Made by a program: the position numbers and the translations under genes. Positions 6,333 through 15,751 of a stretch of 32,112 nucleotides of DNA are shown piece after piece. The notes beneath the pieces were generated by a model that did no database searches, was not told where the DNA came from, and was given only the letters and a program-made list of their open reading frames with translations. Source of the stretch: Alphaproteobacteria bacterium (lineage in GTDB: Bacteria; Pseudomonadota; Alphaproteobacteria; Micropepsales; Micropepsaceae); assembly GCA_947445215.1 (NCBI GenBank), contig CANFDA010000009.1, positions 1 through 32,112 on the forward strand. The letters are read 5' to 3'. Positions within the stretch are counted from its first letter, which is position 1. Each line of letters opens with the position of its first letter.

Positions 6333-7790
6333 ATGCGCATCCTGCCCGCCCTTCTGGTTTCCTTCTGCCTCGCGCTGGGCGCGATGCCCGCGCTGGCGCA
6401 GCCCAAGCCGGCGGCCCCCATCACGCCGCGGCCCAATGCGCCGACTTCGTTCTCGCAGCTCACGGCGCGGCTGCTGCCGACGGTGGTGCAGATCACCACC
6501 TCGCAGACGCTGAATGCCCCGGCGCGGGGCAACCTGCCCAACCTGCCGGAAGATTCACCGCTTTCGGAGTTGTTCAAGAATTTCCTGGGGCCACGCGGCA
6601 ACCAGCCCCGTCAGGTGACGTCGCTGGGCTCGGGTTTCATCATCGATCCGTCGGGCTACATCGTCACCAACAACCATGTGATCGAGAATGGCGAGTCCGT
6701 CACCGTCATCCTCAGCGACGACACCAGCCTGCCCGCCCGCGTCATCGGCCGCGATCCGCAGACCGACCTGGCGCTTCTGAAGGTGAACCCCGCCAAGCCG
6801 CTGCCCGCCACCCGCTTCGGCGACAGCGACAAGGCCCTGATCGGCGACTGGGTCATCGCCATCGGCGATCCCTTCGGCATCGGCTCCACCGTGACGGCGG
6901 GCATCGTTTCGGCCCGCAACCGCAACATCAATGCCGGGCCCTATGACGATTTTATCCAGACCGACGCGCCGATCAACCGCGGCAATTCCGGCGGTCCGCT
7001 GTTCAACATGGATGGCGACGTTATCGGCGTGAACTCGGCGATCTTCTCGCCCACTGGCGGCAGTGTCGGCATCGGCTTCTCCATTCCCGCCAATCTGGCG
7101 CGCGACGTGATCCAGCAGCTGCGCAAGTTCGGCCAGGCGCGGCGTGGCTGGATCGGCGTGCGCATCCAGGCGGTGACGGCGGAACTGGCGCAGGCGATGA
7201 ATCTGCCCTCGCGCCAGGGCGCGCTGATCTCCGATGTGACGGCGGCGGGTCCTGCGGCCAGGGCGGGCCTGCGCAATGGCGATCTGGTGGTGAGCTTCGA
7301 CGGCAAGCCGGTGACGGACAACCGCGCCCTGCCGCACATCGTCGCCAACACGCCCATCGGCAAGACCGTGAATGTCGATGTGCTGCGCGGGGGCCGCAAA
7401 CTCAGCCAGCGCATCTTGGTGGCCAGGCTGGCCGAGGACAAACCCGCCGATCGCGCCTTGAAGCCCGCCCCGCCCGCGCCTCGGCCGCAGTCGCGGCTGG
7501 GCCAGATGGGCTTGACGGTGAGCGCGCTGGATAGCGGGGCGCGCACCCGCTTCAAGATCGGCGGCAATGTGCAGGGCGTGGTGGTGACCGCCGTGACACC
7601 GGGCAGCCGCGCGGGCGAGAAAAATCTGCGCCCTGGCGATGTGATCGTGGAAGTGCAGAGCCAGAAAGTGACGACGCCCGAGGCGCTCAACGGCGCGATC
7701 GAAGCGGCGGCCAAGTCGGGCAAGCCGGTGGCGCTGTTCCTGATCAGCCGTGCTGGCGAGGTTACTTATGTTGGTGTTCGCTTGAATTAA
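6333..7790 (+). CDS. DegP/HtrA-family periplasmic serine protease
   Basis: This 485-residue protein has a signal peptide (residues 1-22, cleavage after ALA). A trypsin-like protease domain follows with the complete triad: His115 in NNHVIENGE, Asp145 in PQTDLALLKV and Ser219 in RGNSGGPLF. Two PDZ domains follow, at roughly 290-370 and 410-480 (RAGLRNGDLVVSFDGKPV; AGEKNLRPGDVIVEVQSQKV), joined by a Pro-rich stretch. DegP/DegQ proteins degrade or refold damaged envelope proteins. The frame opens 25 codons earlier, but the signal peptide begins at the ATG at 6333. It is divergent from mrp. Which Deg paralogue (P, Q or S) it is cannot be told, though two PDZ domains exclude DegS. Confidence 0.93.
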   Translation: MRILPALLVSFCLALGAMPALAQPKPAAPITPRPNAPTSFSQLTARLLPTVVQITTSQTLNAPARGNLPNLPEDSPLSELFKNFLGPRGNQPRQVTSLGSGFIIDPSGYIVTNNHVIENGESVTVILSDDTSLPARVIGRDPQTDLALLKVNPAKPLPATRFGDSDKALIGDWVIAIGDPFGIGSTVTAGIVSARNRNINAGPYDDFIQTDAPINRGNSGGPLFNMDGDVIGVNSAIFSPTGGSVGIGFSIPANLARDVIQQLRKFGQARRGWIGVRIQAVTAELAQAMNLPSRQGALISDVTAAGPAARAGLRNGDLVVSFDGKPVTDNRALPHIVANTPIGKTVNVDVLRGGRKLSQRILVARLAEDKPADRALKPAPPAPRPQSRLGQMGLTVSALDSGARTRFKIGGNVQGVVVTAVTPGSRAGEKNLRPGDVIVEVQSQKVTTPEALNGAIEAAAKSGKPVALFLISRAGEVTYVGVRLN

Positions 7791-7812
7791 GCGAACACTT
7801 GACGCCCTCTCC

Positions 7813-7871
7813 GGCCTTCGCATCGTAAGCGCTGCTAAGGCCAAATCCCCCGCGTGGCGGGGGAGGAATTT
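7813..7871. terminator. Double hairpin between convergent degP and serB
   Basis: Hairpin A is GGCCTT (7813-7818) / AAGGCC (7837-7842), with a small inner CGC/GCG. Hairpin B is TCCCCCGC (7846-7853) / GCGGGGGA (7857-7864), a perfect 8-bp stem on a 3-base loop, followed by GGAATTT. The pair sits between two convergent stop codons 100 bases apart and could end transcription from either side. The TCCCCCGC...GCGGGGGA unit also looks like a dispersed intergenic repeat. No long T-run is present. Confidence 0.55.
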
Positions 7872-7890
7872 GTATCAGCACCGCGTCCAA

Positions 7891-8742
7891 TTAGACGGCA
7901 ACGATCTCGGACTCTTTGTAGCCCTGCAGATACAGCAGCGCCGTGAGGTCGTTGTGCGCGATGCTTGCGCCCGCTGCTGCCGCGACCACGGGCTTGGCGT
8001 GAAAGGCGACGCCCATGCCAGCCGCCTGGATCATGGCGAGGTCGTTGGCGCCGTCACCCACCGCCAGCGTTTGCGCCAGCGTGATGCCCAGCGCTGTGGC
8101 GCCCTCTTGCAGCGCCGCCAGCTTGGCCTCGCGGCCCAGGATCGGTTCCTGCACCGCGCCGCTGAGGTAGGTGTCATAGTCTAGAAGGATATTGCCGCGC
8201 TCTTCATGGAAGCCTGCCGCTTCCGCCACGCGTTTGGTGAAAAAGCCGAAGCCGCCGCTGACCAGCATCGTGTGCGCGCCATGGGCCCGCATGGTGGCCA
8301 GCAGCGATTTCGCCCCCGGCATCAGCCGCACCCGCTCGTCATAGGTGCGCGCCAGCGCGTCCAGATGCAGCCCCTTCAGCATGCCGACCCGCTCCCGCAG
8401 GGCCGCCTCGAATTCCAGTTCGCCGCGCATGGCGCGCTCGGTGATGGCGGCGATCTGTGGCTTCAACCCCGCCATGTCGGCCAGCTCGTCCAGACATTCG
8501 ACGGTGATGATGGTGGAATCCATGTCGGCCACCAGAAGCCACTTGCGGCGGTGTTCGAGCGCGACAAGGTTGATGTCCCATGGCGCATCTCCCGCCATCT
8601 CGCGCGCCGCATCCAGCGCGGCGCGGCCTTCCACCGGAATGTCGCAGGCGAAACCATTCGCCAGCACCATGGGCCGGCTGGTCGCCAGCGCCGCGAAGGC
8701 GTCTGGGCTCACGCCCTTGCCGATGACGTTGAGAACAAACAT
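7891..8742 (-). CDS. serB: Phosphoserine phosphatase SerB
   Basis: This 283-residue HAD-superfamily enzyme performs the last step of serine synthesis, hydrolysing O-phosphoserine. After about 70 N-terminal residues comes VADMDSTIITVECLDELADMAG, the DxDxT nucleophile motif (Asp73, Asp75) with the SerB-specific continuation. TMLVSGGFGFFTKRVA is the Ser motif, and LAVGDGANDLAMIQAAGMGVAFHAKP is the GDGxND metal motif. It is slightly shorter than E. coli SerB because the N-terminal region is reduced. MFVLNVIGKG (ATG at 8742) is preferred. An alternative MGGRM start at 8754 would overlap the miaA start codon. No strong ribosome binding site is seen for either. It ends in TAA. Confidence 0.94.
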   Translation of the reverse strand: MFVLNVIGKGVSPDAFAALATSRPMVLANGFACDIPVEGRAALDAAREMAGDAPWDINLVALEHRRKWLLVADMDSTIITVECLDELADMAGLKPQIAAITERAMRGELEFEAALRERVGMLKGLHLDALARTYDERVRLMPGAKSLLATMRAHGAHTMLVSGGFGFFTKRVAEAAGFHEERGNILLDYDTYLSGAVQEPILGREAKLAALQEGATALGITLAQTLAVGDGANDLAMIQAAGMGVAFHAKPVVAAAAGASIAHNDLTALLYLQGYKESEIVAV

Positions 8743-8752
8743 TCTGCCGCCC

Positions 8753-9658
8753 ATGTTTGACGCGGTGCTTATTGCAGGGCCGACCGCCAGCGGCAAGTCG
8801 GCCGCGGCGCTGGCGTTGGCCGAGCGTATCAATGGCGCGATCATTAACGTTGATTCCATGCAGGTCTATGCCGAAGCGCCGATCCTGACGGCGCAGCCCG
8901 GCGCGGTGGCGCAGGCGCGCGTACCGCATCTGCTCTACGGCCATGTTTCCGCGCGCGAGGCCTATTCGGTGGGACGCTGGGCCGAGGAAGCGCAGTCCGC
9001 CTTGGCGCACGTGCAAGCGATGGGCAGGGTGCCGGTCTTTGCCGGCGGCACCGGCATGTATTTCATGGCGCTGGAAGAAGGGCTGGCGACTATCCCGCCC
9101 ATCTCCGATGCGGTGCGCGACACCGCACGCGCGCTGTTGGTGCAAATTGGCGTGAAAGAATTGCATAAGCGGTTGGCGGCGCGCGATCCGGAGACGGCGG
9201 CGGGCCTTCGCCCCACCGATCCGCAGCGCACCTTGCGCGCCTGGGAAGTGTTGGAGGCCACTGGCCGTCCACTGGTGTCGTGGCAGAACGAACCCGCCGA
9301 ACCGGTCCTGCGCGGCATGACGCTCGCCCGCTTCCTGCTCGACCCGCCGCGCGAGCAACTGCGCGCCGCCATCGCCATCCGCTTCGAGACCATGGTGGAG
9401 CAGGGGCTGGACGAGGCGCGCGCGCTGGAAGGCCTCGATCCGGCGCTGCCCGCCGCCAAGCTGCTCGGGCTGCGCCCTCTGCAGGCCCTGGCGCGGGGTG
9501 AGATGGCGCGGACGGCGGCGATCGAGGAAGCGGTGACGGTGACGCGGCAGTTCGCCAAGCGCCAGATGACCTGGTTTCGGGGCCGGATGCCCCAGTATCG
9601 CCGGTTCGATCCTACGAAAAGCAATATTATTGCTGAATTTAATGAAATTACCGCATGA
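8753..9658 (+). CDS. miaA: tRNA dimethylallyltransferase MiaA
   Basis: This 301-residue enzyme adds the dimethylallyl group to A37 of tRNAs that read UNN codons. It has the P-loop LIAGPTASGKSAAAL (residues 6-20), then INVDSMQVYAEAPILTAQP, VPVFAGGTGMYFMAL and the C-terminal TRQFAKRQMTWFRG, all in family order. The length is normal. The ATG at 8753 is chosen because the P-loop follows at the expected distance; the frame remains open far upstream through antisense serB. Its 5' end lies 10 bases from the divergent serB start. It lies immediately before the ilv leader region, a plausible link because MiaA-modified tRNAs (including Leu UUN) affect attenuation in enteric bacteria. Confidence 0.94.
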   Translation: MFDAVLIAGPTASGKSAAALALAERINGAIINVDSMQVYAEAPILTAQPGAVAQARVPHLLYGHVSAREAYSVGRWAEEAQSALAHVQAMGRVPVFAGGTGMYFMALEEGLATIPPISDAVRDTARALLVQIGVKELHKRLAARDPETAAGLRPTDPQRTLRAWEVLEATGRPLVSWQNEPAEPVLRGMTLARFLLDPPREQLRAAIAIRFETMVEQGLDEARALEGLDPALPAAKLLGLRPLQALARGEMARTAAIEEAVTVTRQFAKRQMTWFRGRMPQYRRFDPTKSNIIAEFNEITA

Positions 9659-9664
9659 AATGTC

Positions 9665-9691
9665 TTGACGTGGCCGCTTCTTGTCCATAAG
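9665..9691 (+). promoter_or_regulatory. Putative promoter of the ilv leader transcript
   Basis: TTGACG (9665-9670) is a near-consensus -35. CATAAG (9686-9691) is a 4/6 -10 at 15 bases spacing, or ATAAGT at 16. Transcription would then start around 9698, only a few bases before the leader ATG at 9702. That would make a nearly leaderless transcript, as reported for alphaproteobacterial trpL leaders. The spacing is short, so confidence is moderate. Confidence 0.45.
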
Positions 9692-9701
9692 TTGCGCTGC
9701 A

Positions 9702-9752
9702 ATGCAACATACTTTGGTACTCACACTTCTGCCGTGCCGACGGGCTCCCTGA
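9702..9752 (+). CDS. ilv leader peptide (16 aa) for attenuation
   Basis: The frame reads MQHTLVLTLLPCRRAP and stops at TGA 9750-9752. Four Leu and one Val codon lie within seven consecutive sense codons (9714-9731), the signature of a branched-chain control peptide. The peptide ends inside a set of competing stems just upstream of ilvB. No Shine-Dalgarno is visible; the ATG is very near the inferred transcription start. Slow decoding of the Leu/Val codons would stall the ribosome over 9742-9746 and favour the antiterminator. The peptide itself probably has no other job. Confidence 0.72.
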   Translation: MQHTLVLTLLPCRRAP

Positions 9753-9810
9753 GCCCAGGTAGGACATGGCGGGTATGAGAAAAGGGGCTGCAACGCCCCT
9801 TAATCTTTTC
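9742..9810 (+). terminator. ilvB attenuator: mutually exclusive stems 1:2, 2:3, 3:4
   Basis: Segment 1 GGGCT (9742-9746) pairs with segment 2 AGCCC (9752-9756). Segment 2 can instead pair with segment 3 GGGCT (9785-9789). Segment 3 also pairs with segment 4: AAGGGGC (9782-9788) / GCCCCTT (9795-9801), a 7-bp stem on a 6-base loop followed by AATCTTTT, a short intrinsic-terminator tail. A ribosome stalled in the Leu/Val run would mask segment 1 and leave 2 free for 3. A ribosome that finishes the peptide covers segments 1 and 2 and lets 3:4 terminate. Confidence 0.7.
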
Positions 9811-9843
9811 GGGCATAAGCGGATTTCACGAGCGGGTTGGACG

Positions 9844-11637
9844 ATGAGCGAGACGAAGACCAAGACGGCGGACGCGGCGGCGCCAAATAGCAGCCAAGAA
9901 GTTATGACCGGGGCGCAGATGGTGATCCGCGCCCTAAAGGATCAGGGCGTCACGCATATCTTCGGCTATCCCGGCGGCGCCGTGCTGCCGATCTATGACG
10001 CGCTGTTCCAGGCCGAAGGCATCGAGCACATTCTGGTCCGCCATGAGCAGGGCGCGGCGCATGCGGCGGAAGGCTATGCCCGCTCCACCGGCAAGCCCGG
10101 CGTGCTGCTGGTTACCAGCGGCCCCGGCGCCACCAATGCCGTCACCGGCCTGACCGATGCGCTGATGGATTCCATCCCGATCGTGATGCTTTCGGGCCAG
10201 GTGCCGACGCATCTGATCGGCACCGACGCCTTCCAGGAATGCGACACGGTCGGCATCACCCGGCCCTGCACCAAGAACAACTGGCTGGTGAAGAACGTCA
10301 ATGATCTGTCGCGTACCATCCATGAAGCCTTCGAGATTGCGACCACGGGTCGTCCGGGTCCGGTAGTGGTCGACATCCCCAAGGACATCCAGTTCCAGAA
10401 CGGCGCATATGTCGGCCCCAAGGCGGTGCATCATCGCACCTACAAGCCCAAGATCGAGCCCGATGCCGATGTGATCGCCTGCGCGGTGGATATGATGGCG
10501 CAGGCCAAGCGCCCGGTTTTCTATACCGGCGGCGGCATCATCAATGCGGGCCCGCAGGCCTCAAAGCTGCTGCGCGAACTGGTGGACATCACCGGCTTTC
10601 CTGTCACCTCAACTTTGATGGGCCTGGGCGCGTTTCCGGCGTCGCGTCCCGAATGGTTGGGCATGCTAGGCATGCACGGCACCTGGGAAGCCAACCATGC
10701 CATGCATGATTGCGACCTGATGATCTGCCTGGGCGCGCGCTTCGACGACCGCGTGACGGGCCGCATCGCCGCCTTCTCGCCGGCGTCCAAGAAAATCCAT
10801 CTCGATATCGACCCGTCGCAGATCAACAAGGTGGTGCAGGTCGATCTCGGCATCGTCGCCGATGCCGGCAAGGCCATCGCGGCGATGATCGCGGCCTGGA
10901 AGGCGAAGAAGACTGCTAAGCCCGAGATCGGCGAATGGTGGGCGCAGATCCAGCAATGGCGCGGCCGCAAGAGCCTCGCCTACAAGGCGTCCGACACGCT
11001 GATCAAGCCGCAATACGCCATCGACCGCCTTTACGAGCTGACTAAGGATCGCAAGACCTTCGTCACCACCGAAGTCGGCCAGCACCAGATGTGGGCGGCG
11101 CAGCGCTATCATTTCGAAGAGCCGAACCGCTGGATGACATCGGGCGGCCTGGGCACCATGGGCTATGGCCTGCCCGCCGCCGTCGGCGTGCAGGTGGCAC
11201 ATCCCGACGCGCTGGTGATCGACATTGCGGGCGAAGCTTCGGTGCAGATGACGATGCAGGAAATGTCCACGGCGATGCAGTACGATCTGCCGATAAAGAT
11301 CTTCATCCTGAACAACGAATATATGGGCATGGTGCGCCAGTGGCAGGAATTGCTGCATGGCGGCCGCTATTCGCATTCCTATTCCGAAGCGCTGCCCGAT
11401 TTCGTCAAGATGGCGGAAGCCTTTGGCTGCCTGGGTCTGCGCGCAAGCAAGCCCGCAGACCTGGATGGCGCCATCCTGGAGATGATCAACACCAAGCGCC
11501 CGGTGCTGTTTGATTGCCGCGTCGATCCGAAGGAGAACATCTTCCCGATGATCCCGTCTGGCGCGGCGCACAATGAGATGATCCTGGGCGAACTGGACGA
11601 AGCGAGCGTTTCCGACGCCGGCAAGATGATGGTCTGA
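9844..11637 (+). CDS. ilvB: Acetolactate synthase large (catalytic) subunit
   Basis: This 597-residue ThDP enzyme condenses pyruvate with pyruvate or 2-oxobutyrate, the first shared step of Val/Leu/Ile synthesis. The N-terminal ThDP domain shows [16 protein letters not shown] and the catalytic Glu in [15 protein letters not shown]. The central FAD domain includes [11 protein letters not shown]. The C-terminal domain has [19 protein letters not shown] (ThDP/Mg loop) and [14 protein letters not shown]. The Mg loop has GEAS rather than the textbook GDGS; I recall this as common in alphaproteobacteria. The upstream-extended frame runs through the attenuator, so the ATG at 9844 is used. Its TGA overlaps the ilvH ATG by one base. 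Confidence 0.96.
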   Translation: MSETKTKTADAAAPNSSQEVMTGAQMVIRALKDQGVTHIFGYPGGAVLPIYDALFQAEGIEHILVRHEQGAAHAAEGYARSTGKPGVLLVTSGPGATNAVTGLTDALMDSIPIVMLSGQVPTHLIGTDAFQECDTVGITRPCTKNNWLVKNVNDLSRTIHEAFEIATTGRPGPVVVDIPKDIQFQNGAYVGPKAVHHRTYKPKIEPDADVIACAVDMMAQAKRPVFYTGGGIINAGPQASKLLRELVDITGFPVTSTLMGLGAFPASRPEWLGMLGMHGTWEANHAMHDCDLMICLGARFDDRVTGRIAAFSPASKKIHLDIDPSQINKVVQVDLGIVADAGKAIAAMIAAWKAKKTAKPEIGEWWAQIQQWRGRKSLAYKASDTLIKPQYAIDRLYELTKDRKTFVTTEVGQHQMWAAQRYHFEEPNRWMTSGGLGTMGYGLPAAVGVQVAHPDALVIDIAGEASVQMTMQEMSTAMQYDLPIKIFILNNEYMGMVRQWQELLHGGRYSHSYSEALPDFVKMAEAFGCLGLRASKPADLDGAILEMINTKRPVLFDCRVDPKENIFPMIPSGAAHNEMILGELDEASVSDAGKMMV

Positions 11638-12164
11638 TGCTGTACGAGAAAGACACCAACACCACCACGCGCGAGAGCCACACGATCACGGTGCTGGTGG
11701 ACAATGAGGCGGGCGTGCTTGCCCGCGTCGTCGGCCTGTTTTCTGGCCGCGGCTACAACATCGAAAGCCTGACGGTGGCCGAAGTGAATCCGGCCGAACA
11801 CACCAGCCGCATCACCGTCGTCACCAGCGGCCCGCCGCATGTCATCGAGCAGATCGAGGCGCAATTGGCGCGCCTGATCCCGGTGCATTCGGTGACCAAC
11901 TGGACCTCGCAGAAGGGCGGCATCGAGCGCGAAATGGCGCTGATCAAGGTGGCGGGCACCGGCGACAAGCGCATGGAAGCGCTGCGCATGGCCGACGCCT
12001 TCCGTGCCCGCGCCGTGGACACCACCCATTCCAGCTTCGTCTTTGAGATCACCGGCGCGCCCGCCAAGATCGACAGCTTCGTGGAGCTGATGCGGCCGCT
12101 GGGTCTGGTGGATGTGTCGCGCACTGGTGTCGCCGCCATGAGCCGCGGCCCGGACGCCATGTAA
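11637..12164 (+). CDS. ilvH: Acetolactate synthase small (regulatory) subunit
   Basis: This 175-residue protein has an N-terminal ACT domain (HTITVLVDNEAGVLARVVGLFSGRGYNIESLTVAEV, residues about 15-50), which binds valine for feedback inhibition and raises catalytic-subunit activity. The C-terminal half (KVAGTGDKRMEALRMADAFRARAVD, then FEITGAPAKIDSFVELMRPLG) is the second conserved domain of IlvH/IlvN. The length is normal. It starts on the last base of the ilvB stop (TGATG), giving tight translational coupling that suits a fixed stoichiometry. It ends in TAA. Confidence 0.96.
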   Translation: MLYEKDTNTTTRESHTITVLVDNEAGVLARVVGLFSGRGYNIESLTVAEVNPAEHTSRITVVTSGPPHVIEQIEAQLARLIPVHSVTNWTSQKGGIEREMALIKVAGTGDKRMEALRMADAFRARAVDTTHSSFVFEITGAPAKIDSFVELMRPLGLVDVSRTGVAAMSRGPDAM

Positions 12165-12172
12165 CGCGGACG

Positions 12173-12787
12173 ATGGACGCCGCCGCCACCTTCCTGCCGC
12201 CCGCGACGATCATCGCGCTGATGTGGTTCACCCTGGTCAATTCGATCACGCCGGGCCCGAACAACATCATGCTCGCCACCTCGGGCGTGAATTTCGGTGT
12301 TCGGCGCACCGTGCCCCAGATGGCGGGCGTTTTCACCGGCCTGCTCGTCATCACCGTCGCCATCGGGCTGGGGCTGGGCGCGATCTTCAGCGAATACCCC
12401 GTCGTGCGCGATGTGCTGCGGGTGGCGGGTATCGGCTACATCCTGTTCCTCGCCTGGAAGATCGCCACCTCCGGCAGCCTGGGCGGCGGCGAGTTGCCCC
12501 ATCCCATGCGCTACAGCGCCTCGGTCCTGTTCCAGGGCGTGAATGTGAAGCTCTGGATGGCGGCGGTGGCAACGGTCTCGCTCTATGTCCGGCCTGGCCA
12601 CACGCTGGTCGATACCGCCACGGTGACGGCGGCCTATGCCCTGATCAACCTGCCCTGCATGCTGATCTGGACCGGCTTCGGAGCGGGGCTGCGCGATGTG
12701 CTCAAGGTTCCCGGCCGCATCCAGGTCTTCAACATCGTGATGGCCCTGGCGCTGGTCGCCTCCATCGTCCCGCTTTTGCGGGTATAG
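12173..12787 (+). CDS. LysE/RhtB-family amino acid exporter inside the ilv cluster
   Basis: This 204-residue inner-membrane protein has about six hydrophobic segments and the family signature NSITPGPNNIMLATSGVNFG near the N-terminus (residues about 23-42). VAGIGYILFLAWKIA and a C-terminal FNIVMALALVASIVPLL also match the LysE/RhtB pattern. Members export basic or neutral amino acids, including homoserine and threonine and, in some cases, leucine. The gene starts 8 bases after ilvH and precedes ilvC on the same strand. The context suggests relief of branched-chain amino acid excess, but the substrate cannot be read from the protein. It stops with TAG. Confidence 0.87.
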   Translation: MDAAATFLPPATIIALMWFTLVNSITPGPNNIMLATSGVNFGVRRTVPQMAGVFTGLLVITVAIGLGLGAIFSEYPVVRDVLRVAGIGYILFLAWKIATSGSLGGGELPHPMRYSASVLFQGVNVKLWMAAVATVSLYVRPGHTLVDTATVTAAYALINLPCMLIWTGFGAGLRDVLKVPGRIQVFNIVMALALVASIVPLLRV

Positions 12788-12797
12788 CCATGCGGGC

Positions 12798-13901
<1,104 letters not shown>

Positions 13902-13920
13902 GGTGCCTGCGATTATCGAC

Positions 13921-13958
13921 AAGGCCGCTGTATCGGGTACGATGCGGCGGCCTTTTTG
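13921..13958 (+). terminator. Intrinsic terminator after ilvC
   Basis: AAGGCCGC (13921-13928) pairs perfectly with GCGGCCTT (13947-13954) and runs into TTTG, giving CCTTTTTG at the 3' side. The loop is 18 bases. It closes the ilvB-ilvH-exporter-ilvC unit 20 bases past the ilvC stop and lies just before the next gene's ribosome binding site (GAGG 13962-13965). Confidence 0.75.
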
Positions 13959-13970
13959 TTTGAGGACGCG

Positions 13971-14444
13971 ATGACCGCCCGCCCGCCCATCCCCGCGCCG
14001 CCTTATCAGGGCGGCTGTCTCTGCGGCCAAGTGCGCTGGACGCTGACGGCGCGGCCACGCGCGATCAACGCCTGCCATTGCCAGGCCTGCAAGAAACAGT
14101 CGGGCGCCACCAACATCCTGGCGTTGATCGCGCCCGCCGAAGCCTTCACCGCCACCGGCGCGACCCACACCTATCGCAAGACGGCGGAGTCCGGCCGCCA
14201 GCTCGATGTGCAGCGCTGCGCCCATTGCGGCACGCGCGTCTTCCACCACAATCTGGCCAATGCGGCGCTGGTCTTCATCGCAGCGGGAACGCTGGATGAC
14301 ACCAGCTGGGCAATTCCCACCTCGCATATCTGGGTGGAATGTATTTCGCCCGGCGTGGTGATGCAGGACGACGCCATCAAGGTGGTGGGCCAACCGGAGG
14401 ACCGCGCTATGCTGATGGACGCCTTCACCAAAGTGTATGGCTGA
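13971..14444 (+). CDS. GFA-family zinc protein (DUF636, glutathione-dependent formaldehyde-activating-like)
   Basis: This 157-residue protein carries the full cysteine set of the GFA fold: GGCLCGQVRW (CxCG) near residues 18-27, then INACHCQACKKQSGA (CHCxxC) and the later QRCAHCGTRVF (CxxC). These bind two zinc ions. The prototype adds glutathione to formaldehyde, but most family members have unknown substrates, so the function is not assigned. The ATG at 13971 is preceded by GAGG with 5 bases spacing, better than the TTG five codons upstream. It lies 3 bases before purT, so both are probably one transcript starting after the ilvC terminator. Confidence 0.85.
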   Translation: MTARPPIPAPPYQGGCLCGQVRWTLTARPRAINACHCQACKKQSGATNILALIAPAEAFTATGATHTYRKTAESGRQLDVQRCAHCGTRVFHHNLANAALVFIAAGTLDDTSWAIPTSHIWVECISPGVVMQDDAIKVVGQPEDRAMLMDAFTKVYG

Positions 14445-14447
14445 GCC

Positions 14448-15632
14448 ATGACGCTGGGCACGCCGCTATCGCCTGCCGCCGTCAAGGTGATGCTGCTGGG
14501 CTCGGGCGAGCTGGGCAAGGAAGTGGTGATCGAATTGCAGCGGCTGGGCGTGGAGACCATCACCGTGGACCGCTATGCCGGCGCGCCCGCCGCGCAGGTG
14601 GCGCACCGCGCCCATGTCATCGACATGACCGACGCGAAGGCGCTGCGGGCGCTGGTGGAGCGGGAAAAGCCGCATTTCCTGGTGCCGGAGATCGAGGCGC
14701 TGGCGACGGACGAACTGGTGAGGATCGAGGCCGATGGCCTTTGCACCGTGATCCCGACGGCACGCGCCGCGCACATCACCATGAACCGCGAGCGCATCCG
14801 GGTTATGGCGGCGGAAGAACTGAAGCTGCCGACCTCGCCTTATGCTTTTGCCTCCTCGCTGGAAGAATTGCAGGCCGCCGCCGCGAAGATCGGCTTTCCC
14901 AGCTTCGTCAAGCCGGTGATGTCATCCTCCGGCAAGGGCCAATCGCGCCTCAAATCGGCGGCGGATGTCGAAGCCGCCTGGGAGAAGGCGCTCAGCGCCG
15001 GGCGCGTGCGCGAGGCGCGCGTCATTCTGGAAGGCGAGATCAGCTTCGACTTCGAGATCACGCAATTGACCGTCCGTGCCGCTTCGGGCACGCATTTCTG
15101 CGCCCCCATCGGCCATGTGCAGAAGGATGGCGACTATGTCGAAAGCTGGCAGCCCCAGGCCATGAGCGCGGTCGCGCTGGAGAAATCGCGCGACATGGCC
15201 GCCAAGGTCACCGGCGCGCTGGGCGGGCTGGGCATCTTCGGCGTCGAGCTGTTCGTGAAGGGCGACGCGGTCTGGTTCTCAGAAGTCTCGCCCCGGCCAC
15301 ACGATACCGGGCTGGTGACGCTGGTGAGCCAGTTCCAGTCGGAATTCGCCCTGCATGCCCGCGCCATACTGGGCCTGCCGGTCTCCACCGAGATGGCGTC
15401 GCCCGGCGCCTCCGCCGTGATCTATGGCGGCGTCGATGCGGTGGCGATGCGGTTCGAAGGCGTCGATGACGCGTTCGCCGTGCCGGAAAGCGAATTGCGC
15501 CTGTTTGGCAAGCCGGAGTCTTTCGTGAAGCGCCGCATGGGCGTGGCGCTGGCGCGGGGCGGCAATACCGACGAAGCGCGAGACCGGGCGAAACTGGCAG
15601 CGAGTTTGGTGAAGCCGAAAGCTCTTTCGTAA
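14448..15632 (+). CDS. purT: Formate-dependent phosphoribosylglycinamide formyltransferase PurT
   Basis: This 394-residue ATP-grasp enzyme uses formate and ATP to formylate GAR, the folate-independent alternative to PurN in purine synthesis. The N-terminal domain has [21 protein letters not shown] and [21 protein letters not shown]. The central [33 protein letters not shown] and the metal-binding [17 protein letters not shown] are PurT hallmarks. The C-terminal ends with [16 protein letters not shown]. It begins 3 bases after the GFA gene. purA in the same window is also purine synthesis, but it is far away and separately transcribed. Confidence 0.96.
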   Translation: MTLGTPLSPAAVKVMLLGSGELGKEVVIELQRLGVETITVDRYAGAPAAQVAHRAHVIDMTDAKALRALVEREKPHFLVPEIEALATDELVRIEADGLCTVIPTARAAHITMNRERIRVMAAEELKLPTSPYAFASSLEELQAAAAKIGFPSFVKPVMSSSGKGQSRLKSAADVEAAWEKALSAGRVREARVILEGEISFDFEITQLTVRAASGTHFCAPIGHVQKDGDYVESWQPQAMSAVALEKSRDMAAKVTGALGGLGIFGVELFVKGDAVWFSEVSPRPHDTGLVTLVSQFQSEFALHARAILGLPVSTEMASPGASAVIYGGVDAVAMRFEGVDDAFAVPESELRLFGKPESFVKRRMGVALARGGNTDEARDRAKLAASLVKPKALS

Positions 15633-15642
15633 CCCACAATCT

Positions 15643-15742
15643 CCATGGCCGGCCTTGAGCCGGCCATCCCGCTTTCTATCAAGCGGCACCAAGTTGGATG
15701 GGCCGGGGTCGGTAGCGTCAGCGTGCCGACGCCCGCCCATGG
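15643..15742. repeat. Cloverleaf-like composite palindrome between convergent purT and the ABC ATPase gene
   Basis: The ends are CCATGG (15643-15648) and CCATGG (15737-15742). Arm 1 is ATGGCCGGC (15645-15653) / GCCGGCCAT (15659-15667), a perfect 9-bp stem. The middle arm is CCGCTT (15669-15674) / AAGCGG (15681-15686). Arm 2 is ATGGGC (15698-15703) / GCCCAT (15735-15740), with GTCGG (15708-15712) / CCGAC (15726-15730) inside. It fills most of the gap between the two stop codons. The architecture matches 1026-1112 and 4256-4373, and the ATGGCC(C/G)GG cores are shared with the first. Confidence 0.7.
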
Positions 15743-15751
15743 TGAGAATTG

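Noticed and set aside
8339-9793. 484-codon minus-strand frame opposite miaA
   Set aside because: It is antisense to miaA and runs out of frame through serB, with no recognisable domain. It is a GC-rich shadow frame.
11221-11260. Acetolactate synthase inactivated by GEAS in place of the GDGS metal loop
   Set aside because: The rest of the enzyme is intact, and I recall GEAS/GDAS as normal variants in alphaproteobacterial enzymes; Glu can still bind Mg.
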